From NCBI RefSeq assembly GCF_963576675.1, contig NC_088916.1, forward strand, positions 1,751,001 through 1,815,000: a stretch of 64,000 nucleotides of DNA, read 5' to 3'. Positions 1 through 10,412 of this stretch are shown piece after piece. Within the stretch, counting starts at the first letter, position 1. Every line of letters begins with the position of its first letter. The notes below the pieces were generated by a model that was not told the origin of the DNA, ran no database searches, and saw only the letters and a program-made list of their open reading frames with translations. This DNA comes from Euphorbia lathyris. Taxonomy: Eukaryota; Streptophyta; Magnoliopsida; Malpighiales; Euphorbiaceae. The translations under genes were made by a program, and so were the position numbers.

Positions 1-4
1 GGGA

Positions 5-544
5 ATGAATCTCCCCAAATCTAAATTTGAGGAATGGACGATGTACACAGATGGGGCTTCTTCGGCAGAAGGTGCAGGTATTGGCATCGTGATCAAGGGT
101 CCCCAATATATAAAGCTACACTACGCAGCAAAATTGGATTTCCTCGCAACCAACAATGCAGCAGAGTATGAGGCCTTAATATTGGGACTACGCCTGCTAA
201 AGGAAATCACTCCCGAGCGTATCATGATCTACAGCGATTCCAAATTAATGGTCAACCAGGTGATCAAAAATTTCGAGGTAAAAGACGACATTCTTGCCAA
301 ATATGTTGACGAGGTTAAGAAACTGCTAAATCACCTCAAAGCCAAAAACACCAAGTGGGAATTGATCCATGTGCCTCGAGGATCCAACACAGAGGCCGAT
401 CACCTAGCCAAAATGGCTTCAAGTAAGGAGCGTTGGGTGGATCTACAATGCCCATTTGAGGTCAAGACAGCGCCGGCATTCGCCTCGGACATGGTATCCT
501 TACTCATGTCTGTGGAGAGTGATTGGAGATCACCAATCCGTTAG
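5..544 (+). CDS. Tat pol, second (archaeal-type) RNase H domain, copy 1
   Basis: This is part of a polyprotein whose upstream part lies outside the window, so the methionine at position 5 is not a real start. RNase H degrades the RNA strand of the RNA/DNA hybrid during reverse transcription. All four expected acidic sites are visible: YTDGAS near residue 14, the E of NNAAEYEAL near 54, YSDSKLMVNQ near 77 and the D of NTEADHLAK near 133. Together with the normal RNase H after RT (seen in copy 2) this gives the dual RNase H architecture of Tat elements. An in-frame TAG at 542-544 separates it from integrase. Copy 2 has lost two of the acidic residues; this copy has not. Confidence 0.85.
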   Translation: MNLPKSKFEEWTMYTDGASSAEGAGIGIVIKGPQYIKLHYAAKLDFLATNNAAEYEALILGLRLLKEITPERIMIYSDSKLMVNQVIKNFEVKDDILAKYVDEVKKLLNHLKAKNTKWELIHVPRGSNTEADHLAKMASSKERWVDLQCPFEVKTAPAFASDMVSLLMSVESDWRSPIR

Positions 545-562
545 TATCTAATAGATGGAACA

Positions 563-1765
563 TTGCCTTTGGACAAGGAAGAAGCTCGACGGATTGTAAG
601 AAAGGCGGCCTATTTCTCCGTGATAAATGATTGCCTATACAGAAAGTCTTTTAGCCACCCCTGGCTGAAATGCATCGTGCCAGAAGAGGGACAACAGATC
701 CTCAAAGAGTTGCACGAAGGCACATGTGGAGCCCATGAGGCATCTACCTCCATTTTGAAGAAATCCAGGATAGCAGGATTTTATTGGCCAACAGCGGAAC
801 TTGATGCTCAAAAGTTAGTAGAGTCTTGCCATAATTGTCAGATTCATGCAAATGAATCACACACAGCTAAACACCTTCAAAGGCCCATCATCGAAGGTCG
901 ACCCTTTGCAGTCTGGGGAATTGACATCGTTGGACCATTTCCTCCTACCCGAAGACAGAGGAAGTGTGTGGTAGTGGTTGTGGATCATTTCACCAAATGG
1001 GCAGAGGCTGAGGCTGTCTCCTCTATCAATGCTGAACGAATGGTGGAGTTCGTCAAGGATAACATCGTAGTAAGGTATGGAATTCCCCATACGATTATCA
1101 CTGATAATGGAACGCAATTCAACTGTGAAGAGTTCAAAACTTTCTGTGAAAAATTGGGCATTCAGAACAGATTCGCCTCGGTTTATTATCCTCAATCAAA
1201 CGGTATGACCGAAGTTACAAATCGGACCATCGTTAAAGGAATAAAGAAAAGATTGGGGGAGCATGACAAGAAGTGGGCGGATCAGTTAATGAGCGTCCTA
1301 TGGGCGTATTGCACTACTCCCAGAACAGCCACGGGCGAGACGCCATTCACCCTTTCTCACGGTGTGGAAGTTGTAATCCCAGTTGAAATACAGGTCCCAA
1401 GTGACAGAGTTGCATTCTATTGCGAGGAGGAAAACAACCAAAGATTGAAAGAAAGTCTTGATCAAGTGGAAGAAAAGCGAGAAAAGGCATATGTACGCAT
1501 GGCGGCTTACAAGCAGCGGATCGCAGCTTATCATGATAAAAATGCCAAGCTTGTAAACTTGAATGTTGGTGACCTCGTGCTCCGCAAAGCGGACAAAATC
1601 CAATCTAAGGAAGGGAAAGGAAAGCTGGGACTCACCTGGACAGGTCCGTACAAAATAATCAATAAGATTGGATTCGCCACATTTAAAATTCAAGACATGG
1701 AGGGAAATACGCTGCCGCGTACATGGAATCTCCAAAACCTCCGCAAATATTTCGCCAGAAAATAG
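563..1765 (+). CDS. Tat integrase, copy 1
   Basis: An open frame of 400 codons for the integrase that inserts the cDNA into the chromosome. The zinc-binding HHCC region is visible around residues 50-95 (HEGTCGAHEA, then CHNCQIH). The DDE core follows: GIDIVGPF near residue 120, ITDNGTQF near 180 and the E of NGMTEVTNR near 218. The GPY/F motif appears as WTGPYKI near residue 365, and there is no chromodomain. It is normally released from the Gag-Pol polyprotein, so the ATG at 563 only marks where the frame opens after the upstream stop. The catalytic triad is intact; its counterpart in copy 2 has a premature stop near the N-terminus. Confidence 0.9.
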   Translation: MPLDKEEARRIVRKAAYFSVINDCLYRKSFSHPWLKCIVPEEGQQILKELHEGTCGAHEASTSILKKSRIAGFYWPTAELDAQKLVESCHNCQIHANESHTAKHLQRPIIEGRPFAVWGIDIVGPFPPTRRQRKCVVVVVDHFTKWAEAEAVSSINAERMVEFVKDNIVVRYGIPHTIITDNGTQFNCEEFKTFCEKLGIQNRFASVYYPQSNGMTEVTNRTIVKGIKKRLGEHDKKWADQLMSVLWAYCTTPRTATGETPFTLSHGVEVVIPVEIQVPSDRVAFYCEEENNQRLKESLDQVEEKREKAYVRMAAYKQRIAAYHDKNAKLVNLNVGDLVLRKADKIQSKEGKGKLGLTWTGPYKIINKIGFATFKIQDMEGNTLPRTWNLQNLRKYFARK

Positions 1766-2406
1766 AATGTAATCAAGGTCTTGAGTACTCTTTTTCCTTT
1801 AGTAAGCTTTTTTCCCATGAGGTTTTTCTTATTAAAGGTTTTAATGAGGCTCACATATAAGACCCGCTTGCTATAATAAGGCATATCGTCATTCAATAAA
1901 AAGCAATTCTTGTCTTGTCAAATTCTTTTTTCAGTATTTTCTTGTTGCAATATAAATATTCCAGCCTAAAAAAGAAGGGGGGCACCCAACGCTTCCCCAC
2001 ACAAAAAGTCATGCTATCACGACATAGCTACTTTTTCTCCTCGAAGATAGGAGAGCAATCTCATGGGCGGATCAATCCTTAAATGATCACCATTAGAGAT
2101 AGAGTTAAAACATTTCTCGGACGCGAGATCTTTACACTCTCTTATACCCTTTCCAAAGAAGGGTTCAAAGTCCTAAGGGCGGATCGATTCACCTCAAAGA
2201 TAGGAAGCAAATCGATCACCTAAGGCAGCTTAACTTCCTCTAAAGGAATAAAACAGCTTCAAACCTTCACAAAGGTTCACACCATGGGGTATGGCTGGCC
2301 ACCTACTTCAAATCAATCCTAAAGCCTATAAATTTACTTGCACAAAGCATAAAGTAAACATAAATGGTTATAGCAAGGATTAAAAATTGTACTTAGTTTT
2401 ACAAAA
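1766..2406. other. Tat non-coding region between pol and antisense gene, copy 1
   Basis: About 640 bases without a supported gene, nearly identical to 32254-32894 of copy 2. The phrase GGGCGGATC occurs twice (near 2055 and 2177) and recurs through the rest of the element. The minus-strand gene ends at its right edge, so this stretch holds the 3' ends of two converging transcripts. Confidence 0.6.
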
Positions 2407-2757
2407 CTAAACATTTACAGGAGCATCCTCCTTAGCATCTTTTACATTAGATGCGCCATCCAGTGGGGCTTCCTTCTCTACAGAAATAATTTCTCCTTGA
2501 GGGATGGTACCATCGGTTATTAGCTCCTCACTCTGGTAACCCGCCTTTGGAGGCGCTTTATCGGGGTCCTCTGGCTCAAGGTCGACAAGGGGTTTGCTTT
2601 CCTCGGCGGATCCGCTCATCACCTTGTGAATGTGATCGCGGATGTAGTCATTGACTTCTGGAAATTTGCGATACTTAAGGACCACATCCACGTCAGGAAC
2701 CACGAACTCCGGATCTGTAAAATCAATCTCGGGATGCGCCAGTTTCACATACGCCAT
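2407..2757 (-). pseudogene. Antisense extra gene (aORF) of Tat, last exon, copy 1
   Basis: C-terminal part of the minus-strand gene that starts at 14329. It reads MAYVKLAHPEIDF and then an acidic, proline-rich tail ending DAPVNV before the stop. In copy 2 the same frame extends further upstream (YYYGEWIMAYVK). Here it is separated from the rest of the gene by Copia-1, whose target duplication AGCTC lies at 2779-2783 and 12497-12501. Antisense genes in this position are known from several Tat elements; their function is not known. Confidence 0.7.
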
Positions 2758-2783
2758 GATCCATTCGCCGTAGTAGTAAGCTC

Positions 2784-4866
2784 TGTTGGAAATTAGGCTA
2801 AGGTATAGCAGCGGAAATATAAAATTTTTAACCTATTTCCATTTAACCATAAGATCCGTTAACCGTTATTTCATATAAAGAAGGATAAGAAGAAATACCT
2901 TTTAGAAGTTCTATCTACCGTTGCAAACGAAGTGCCCACAACTTCAAAAGAGATAGAAACTTTCTACCAATCTGCCCCTATCCGAAACAGACCTTCCAGA
3001 CTTCCAAACGACAGTCCTTTCATTGGAAACGTGGAAGAATATGTCTAGAAGCTCCTGTCCAAAAATCGCGACGATCCGACGGTTCAATCTCCGGGAATCC
3101 GCGAAATCGTGAACTGACCTGATGTAGGAGTAGTAAAATGAATTTCTCCCTTTTGTTTGTTTTTCTTCTTCGAGTTCCCAAACACGAAATAAAACACGGG
3201 AAGATTAATTTAGTATCAACCGTTGAATAGCAACCAAAGTAGATTGCCTCTAACTAATCAACACAAGATCAAGGATAAAAGAAATAGATGAAAATTAATT
3301 GATCAAACGAAGCCGTAGAGAAATCTTGTCCTCGAACTAGGGGTGTCGAATTTTCTCTCTCTTGGACTAGGTGAATTTCGAAAATCACAAGTAGGGTATG
3401 GCTTGCTTAGATTTCGAAAATCTCAAGGGAAGGGGTATTTATAATCTCTTGTATCTAATCCCTAGTTAGATAGAATTAGGTTACTGAATAGGAATTCCAT
3501 TCGGAATAGAATTCCTAATTATTATCTCACTATATATCTAATATATTAAGGATAATAATAATAACCTTATTGGATAATAATAGGAGTATATTAATCTAAT
3601 TAAAACTCCTAACTTAATTATCTCTTAATTAATTTAATTCATATTCCTAATCTAATTAGGATTAACAAAATCAAATTAATTATTCATGTATATCACTACA
3701 TGAATTTCGACCCCCTTATGTCCATGGGCCTTATTGGGCTCAATTGGGCTTCTATCAATTAATTAACATCTATCTCTCTTTTAGGTTCCAAGTCTTATGT
3801 GTGATCCATTAGGTTCTTATTGCTTCTAGCCGTATGCAACGTTATTAAATTAATTTTCAGAGAATTATATTTAATCTTTGCATAACGGAATGATGTACAG
3901 AGTATGTGATTAGCAAGTCCGTAATCATTCCCCCAGAGCTATAAGAAGACAGGTTGATTCTATCGTTAACCTTTCCGTATTAGTTACAGTATAATTCGAT
4001 CCTTTATCAACTACATCCTTGAACTGAATCTTATGACTATGGGTGATGTCAAGTACATATAGCGAGACGTTCATTTTACTTGTACAGGTCGAGTCAACTA
4101 AAAAAGATAGGTTAAGTGAAATCTTTATTTCTTACTCTTAAGCTATCACCTTGCAAGGATTTAGAGTCGAGTCTTCCACAAGCGATCCATGGATGTATCT
4201 CCCATTTATCGGGAGTGATAAATGCTCAATCTAATATATAACGACTCCGTAATTACTTCCTGTGATACCCAACGTCTACTGTTCACACCCCAGAGTCATC
4301 TCTGTTAAGGATCGTGTTACACCAGAGTCAAAGCATCACATTTCGTAATCCAGAATACCAATTAATATTCCTTTGAGGCTGAGGATTAGTTATACCTATT
4401 AATACCAATGAGATGAACAGGTGACAAGGATGAATCTACCCATCCTGTTATCTCAAATCGGATCCCCAATCCTAATGAACAACGTTTCATCGGATCTATG
4501 TAACTGTCCAGATATCTGTATATATGAAGCTTGTGAGATCAGCTTTCTGTCGGACAGAAGACATTGTTACATACAAGTCTCAACAGTGATATGTCAATCC
4601 CAAACATATCACTTGACTTGGGGTGGTTTTAAGTTTATTAGTTTACTATAAAGTTTTGTCTCACTTCATGCTTGTATGAACACTTTATAATCACTTTAAA
4701 TAAACTTACGGATTTCCTTTTATTAGACTTTATTTAGTGCTTAAAAGGGATTGCCTTTATATAGTTATAAAACATATATCTCATTAAACAAATGATATAA
4801 AGAACAATTCATTTACATTAAGTTTGTATCCTAGAACAATTGTCTATAGGACACTAAACCCCAACA
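2784..4866 (-). repeat. Copia-1 3' LTR
   Basis: It starts TGTTGGAAATTAGG and ends CCCCAACA on the + strand, matching 10413-12496 over its whole length. In element orientation it follows the polypurine tract at 4867-4880, so it is the 3' LTR. Open frames inside it are shared with the other LTR, carry no recognisable domain and are not genes. Confidence 0.95.
3436..3443 (-). promoter_or_regulatory. TATA box of Copia-1 3' LTR
   Basis: TATAAATA on the minus strand, in the same relative place as the copy at 11065-11072 in the other LTR. Position and orientation fit the LTR promoter. Confidence 0.55.
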
Positions 4867-4880
4867 TACTCCCACTTGGA
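4867..4880 (-). other. Copia-1 polypurine tract
   Basis: Minus strand AAGTGGGAGTA directly before the 3' LTR, the usual place of the plus-strand primer of reverse transcription. Confidence 0.75.
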
Positions 4881-5360
4881 CTAAAGCCAATTGTTTCTAA
4901 AACTTATCCCAGTAGAAGTTAAATGACGATCATGTATTCTCTGGGTTAAAGGCTTTGTCAACGGATCTGCAACGTTGTCCTCTGTAGGTACTCTTTCTAT
5001 TCTCATATCTCCTCTAGCCACAATCTCTCTAATGATGTGGTATCGCTTAAGGTAATGCTTGGATGCATTATGAGACCGTGGTTCCTTTGCTTGCGCAATG
5101 GCTCCATTGTTATCACAGTACAGTGTAATGGGATTGACAATGTCAGGCACCACACCTAGTTCTGCAATGAACTTTCTAATCTAAACCGCTTCCTTTGCTG
5201 CTTTCGCAGCTGCGATATACTCTGACTCGGTTGTAGAGAAAGCTACGCTTCCCTGCTTGGAACTCTTCCAACTGACCGCGCCCCCATTCAAGATAAACAT
5301 GTATCCTGATTGGGATTTATAATCATTCTCATCTGTGAGATGACTTACGTCTGAAAATCC
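4881..5360 (-). pseudogene. Copia-1 RNase H domain
   Basis: This in-frame continuation of pol after a TAA at 5361-5363 holds the copia RNase H. Visible parts are the YMFILNGGAVSWKS block, the ESEYIAAAKAAKEAV block, TLYCDNNGAI with its aspartate, and VADPLTKPL near the C-terminus. A TGG-to-TAG change (5181-5183) truncates it again. It ends in a natural-looking stop at 4881, 14 bases before the LTR. Confidence 0.85.
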
Positions 5361-6959
5361 TTATATTTTCAGATCACCTTCTCCGTACACTAGGAACATA
5401 TCTTTAGTTCTTCTCAAGTACTTAAGAATGTTCTTGACGGCAATCCAATGCTCGTCTCCCGAATTCCCTTGGTAACGACTCGTTACAGATAATGCGAACG
5501 CTACGTCAGGTCTAGTGCATAGCATAGCATACATAATCGAACCGATTGCGCTGGCGTACGGGACTACAGCCATGCGTCGTTTATCATCATCGGTTTTAGG
5601 ACATTGATGATTGTTTAACTTTACTCCATGTAACATGGGTAAGTTACCTCGTTTCGATTCAAGCATGCTAAACCGATTTAGCACCTTTTCAATGTATGTA
5701 GCCTGTGAAAGACCAAGCAGTCTTCTCGATCTATCTCTATAGATCTTTATACCAAGTATATAAGCTGCTTCACCAAGGTCTTTCATTGAGAAGTTACCAG
5801 ATAACCATACGTTCACTGACTGTAAGAGAGCAACGTCATTTCCCATTAATAATATATCGTCCACATATAGTATGAGAAATGCTATAGAGCTCCCACTTGC
5901 TTTCTTGTAAATGCAAGCTTCTTCGCAATTTTGTTCAAAATAAAATTGTTTTATGGTTTCGTCAAAACGCTTATTCTAGCTTCTAGATGCTTGCTTGAGT
6001 CCATAAATGGATCTCTGAAGTTTGCAAACTTTATTTGCATCCTTCGATATGAAACCTTCAGGCTGCATCATATATACATCCTCAAGCAGGTTTCCGTTTA
6101 GGAAAGCTGTTTTCACATCCATTTGCCAAATCTCATAATCGTAGTGAGCGGCAATTGCAAGCATGATTCTGATTGATTTGGACATAGCCACAGGAGAGAA
6201 AGTTTCGTCATAATCAATTCCTTGCTTCTGACGATATCCTTTCGCTACTAACCTAGCTTTGTAGGTGCTAACCTTTCCATCCATGTCTGTCTTCTTTTTT
6301 AAGATCCACCTACACCCAATGGGTATTATCCCTTTGGATGGATCAACCAAAGTCCACACTTGGTTAGTATACATGGAATCCATTTCAGAATCCATGGCCT
6401 CAAGCCATGCTTTAGAATCTGGACTAGTAAGAGCCTCTTCGTAGTTTTCGGGTTCGTCGTCTAACACAGGAACCTCATTATCATCTCCCACTAGAAAACC
6501 ATATCTAACTGGGAGTTCACGAACTCTTTGTGATCTACGAATAGGTGGCACTAGAGTCTCATCTAATGGGACTCCTTCGGGTACCTCAACCGCCTCTGTT
6601 GTTTCAGTCGGTGTTTCTTCTTCTTGAACTTCGTCAAGTTCAATCATGCTTCCCTTTTGTGTTTCTTCGAGAAACTCTTTCTCTAAGAAGGTTGCGTGCT
6701 TGGATACGATTACTTTCTGATCATCTGGATGATAGAAGTAATATCCCATAGTTTCCTTAGGGTATCCAATGAAGAATCATTTATCAGATTTCGAATCTAG
6801 TTTTTCGGACGCAATACGTTTGACAAAGGCTGAACAACCCCATACTCTCATAAATGAAAACACGGGTTTCCTACCAACGAACAATTCATATGGTGTGGAA
6901 CTAGCGGATTTAGTTGGTACTCGATTTAGGGTGAAGAGGGCAGTTTCTAAGGCATAGCC
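5361..6959 (-). pseudogene. Copia-1 integrase C-terminus and reverse transcriptase
   Basis: This is the copia reverse transcriptase, which would copy element RNA into cDNA. It shows the linker region, the conserved entry WTLVDPSKGIIPIGCRWI, QMDVKTAFLNG, and the catalytic YVDD (LYVDDILLMGN, around 5850). In-frame stops lie at 6777-6779 (TGA), 5976-5978 (TAG, in ASRS*NKRF where relatives have W) and 5361-5363 (TAA). There is no frameshift, so the protein could be reconstructed by eye but not made. It is separated from the integrase core by a TAG at 6960-6962. Confidence 0.9.
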
Positions 6960-8612
6960 CTAGAACGTCTTTGGAAGTAAGGCCATGCTCATCATGGATC
7001 GTACCATATCTAATAGGGTACGGTTTCTCCTCTTGGACACACCATTGTGTTGTGGTGTATAGGGAGGTGTCCATTGTAAGCATATCCCACATTCAGTTAG
7101 ATAATTCAGAAAATCATCTGAAAGATATTCGCCACCTCGATCAGATCGAAGCGTCTTTATTTTCTTTCCTAATTGATTTTCTACTTCATTCTTGAAGCAT
7201 TTGAATTTCTCAAAAGCTTCTGACTTGTGCTTCATCAAGTAGATGTAACCATATCGGGTATGGTCATCTATGAAGCTTATGAAGAATCTGAATCCTCCTC
7301 TTGCTTGGACTGACATAGGACCATATACATCTGTATGAATGAGTCCTAGAGTGTCTGATACACGCTCACCTTTATTGCTAAAGGGTGTCTTTGTCATTTT
7401 ACCTTTTAAACATGATTCGTATGTTTCCAATGATTCGGGATCGATTGGATCTATAAGCCCATCTGAATGTAGCTTTAGCATGCGTCTCTTGTTTATGTGG
7501 CCTAAACGACAATGCCACAAGTAAGTTGAATTATCTAGCTTATGTCTTTTGGTATCAATTGCAAAAGCATGAATTTTGTTATCTAACACATAAATCCCAT
7601 TTTGTGAAATTCCTGAAAAATAAAAGATCGAATCTTTATAAAAATTGCAACTCTTGTCTTTTATTGAAATATGAAAACCGTCGTCAACAAGACGGCTAAT
7701 AGAAATAATGTTGCGAGACATTTGACGAACGTATAAACAATTCCTTAATTCTATTACAAGCCTAGAGGGCAAATTTAAAACATAATCTCCAATTGCGAGG
7801 GCGGCAACTCTTGCTCCATTTCCTACTCGCAAGCTTATGCTTTCTTTCTTTAGTTCCCTAGTCTGATTTAGCTCCTGCATATTTGTACAAATATGAGATC
7901 CACATCCGGTATCTAATACCCAAGATTCAGACAGTGAAACTGTATTTATTTCAATATAAAACATACCAGATGTTGAAGCACCGCCATTTCCCTTCTTGAG
8001 GGAGGCTAGGTACTCCTTGCAGTTCCTCTTCCAATGCCCGTCTTTACCACAGAAGTGGCACTCTCCTTTGGGCTTCTTCACTTCCTTTCCCTTAGCTTTG
8101 TAGGGCACGGCTTTCTTACCTTTCTTGGGATAATTAGGATTGGGATAGCTCCCTTTCCTTTTCTTTGATCCCTCAATGACAAGAGCCGGTATGGCTTTGT
8201 CTTTCTTCATATTGGGCTCAACTGACTTGAGCATATTTGCAAGCTCTTCAAGAGAGGTTTGCAAGTCATTCATCTGATAGTTCATAATGAACTGTGAATA
8301 ACTTTCTGGGAGGGATTGAAGAATTAAGTCTATACTTAATTCGTTATCCATCGCAAATCCAATACTAGAAAGTTTGGTAATGTAGCCAATCATCTTGACA
8401 CAATGTGTCATGACAGATGTGCCCTCTTGCATCCTACTACGATATATCAACTTGGATATCTCGTAGCGTTCGCACCTGGTTTGTTTCCCAAACAATTCCT
8501 TTAGGTGCATGATGATGGAATAAGCATCCATTTCCTCATGTTGCCTTTGTAATTCCGGTATCATCGATGCAAGTATGATGCATCCGGCATGATCATCATC
8601 AGCCTTATGCTT
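6960..8612 (-). pseudogene. Copia-1 gag C-terminus, protease and integrase core
   Basis: Domains in order are the copia gag domain (LKELFGKQTRCERYEISKL), the zinc knuckle CHFCGKDGHWKRNC, the protease VLDTGCGSHIC, the GAG-pre-integrase HCRLGHINKRRM, and the integrase core with HTDVYGPM and LRSDRGGEYLS. Two key residues look lost: the first Cys of the CxxC pair (YESCLKG where relatives have CESCLKG) and the catalytic Glu (NGVSKRRNRT where relatives have ERKNRT). The segment is bounded by TAG codons at 8613 and 6960. The residue losses suggest decay independent of the nonsense codons. Confidence 0.9.
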
Positions 8613-8795
8613 CTAGTAAGCATCAATTTCCTCAATGGGAGCATCATCAGCAGGGAGAGGGGGTATCGATGTATCAAGTACATACCCTATTTTATCGAAC
8701 TTCAAAACAATTTTGAGGTTACGAAACCAGTCGGTGAAGTTTGAACCATTCAATTTGTTATCGGTAAGAATGTTTTGCAGATTGGTTTTAGTCAT
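8613..8795 (-). pseudogene. Copia-1 gag N-terminus
   Basis: The start of the copia gag protein, with the conserved LNGSNFTDWFRNLKIVLKF block and GYVLD. I chose the ATG at 8795 (MTKTNLQNIL) because relatives start here; an in-frame ATG at 8852 adds 19 unconserved residues. It stops at TAG 8613-8615 and the same frame continues at once with KHKADDDHAGCII. Confidence 0.8.
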
Positions 8796-10400
8796 GATTA
8801 TAAGAGTGGGTTTAATTAAACCTGAGAGTGAGAAAGAGTAAACGTATGTCATTCATTTGCTTAAAGTATATCAATCTAAAATTATAGGCCTTTTAGTTTA
8901 TTTTAGATTGCTCCCACTATTTTGCCAAATTAATAGCCCTCCATATTAATTCGAAGAATTTCACAAATCCTTTAGTGAGCTAGGATCCTAACTCTTGAGA
9001 TTTCGCCTTGAGTTTACTCAATAAGCTAGTCTCATTCATTAGGTAGATTCATGTAATCAACCACATCTTTAATATGATTCCTAGGTTATTGGGTTACTAA
9101 CCACATTAGTAACTAATATGCTATTCATATTAATCCCAACCGTCTTGCCCATTAGTTTATGACAACATGAGTTTACTTATCCAATTATCATAATCTAATT
9201 TAAGTATTACCCCATATCCATGAAAAATGATTTTCGATAATTCAGGTGTTACCGAAAGGACCCCGAGCTTGAGTTTACTTAACAACCCAAAGGCCCTCAG
9301 CACTGCCGGCTGAATTATAATATTAGGGAGGGGCAACCGATTTTAATAACTTGTTTATTTACTTAACTTTTTAATGAGGGATTTTATTTTAGGTCTTATA
9401 ATCTAACTTAGTCTTGATTTGCTTTAGCATACATCAGACACATACATTCACATACATTGGCGTTATGGACATATCATCTAAATTAGTCCGTCGAGCCAGA
9501 GACGGAATAAAAGGGCAAACCTAAGGAAATACTAACTATTACATATTTCTCTTTAGGTCCACCGTCTTCTCCATGGCGCCTTGAAATTACATATTAATTT
9601 CTATACTACTAAAGAAAACTTCAATTGAATTGAAGGAATCAGATGAGAGGAGAAATTACAATAGATAGTAGAAAGGCAGGACTCGCAGGCCCTATTTCAA
9701 AAATACCAAAAGACTAAAGAGGGTCCAAATATGTCCATAACTCCAAACATGCATAGACTCAATTAAATAAATTTAATTGGTTGATTACATAACTATCTTA
9801 TATAATATTTATGTTAATCACATTAACTTATCAATTAACTTTCATCCAATTTTACTTCTAATAGTTTTCGTATCTTTTATATTAATCTTTAGATTAATAT
9901 AACTATACAAAACTTTAATTATGCACGTCTCAATTATTTTGATTTTAATTCATTTAACATTTTGATTTACAAATTGGTAAAACAAACTTTTAAACAAATT
10001 TTCATTCGATAATCAAAAACAGAAAACTATCAATTTCTGAAACATATATATTTAAATATAAAAACGATTTTAAATATATATATCAGTTCTAAAACGGTTT
10101 TAAAACGATTTTCAGAAAATAGGAAAAACCACTATAGATTTCTGTTTTATCTTTAGAATTAATAAAACTGATTTTATCAATCTAACTATAAAACTAATAG
10201 ATTTCGTTATAATGATTATCAACCAAAATAATTAGGAACATACGCATAATCTCTTTTAATTAACAATTAATTAAAACTTATTTATCTTTAGAATCAATTA
10301 ATCAAAACAATTTGTTAATTAATCCTAACTATAAATATTTATTCAATCCTATTGAAAAACTTCTAAATTTTCATATATGAAATAACGGATTTAACGATGT
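8796..10400 (-). other. Copia-1 5' leader
   Basis: About 1.6 kb between the primer binding site and gag, without a supported gene. It is A+T-rich, with many TTAAT and AAATAT runs towards 9700-10400. I see no zinc-finger or other coding signal. The length is unusual for a copia leader. Confidence 0.6.
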
Positions 10401-10411
10401 CTCTGATACCA
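10401..10411 (-). other. Copia-1 primer binding site (initiator tRNA-Met type)
   Basis: The minus strand reads TGGTATCAGAG one base inside the 5' LTR. This is the well-known plant copia primer site complementary to the 3' end of initiator tRNA-Met. Confidence 0.9.
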
Positions 10412-10412
10412 C

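Noticed and set aside
4421..4651. Identical 76-residue open frames at 4421-4651 and 12051-12281 as possible genes
   Set aside because: They lie at the same place in the two LTRs of Copia-1 and are identical for that reason. They have no domain and run opposite to the element.
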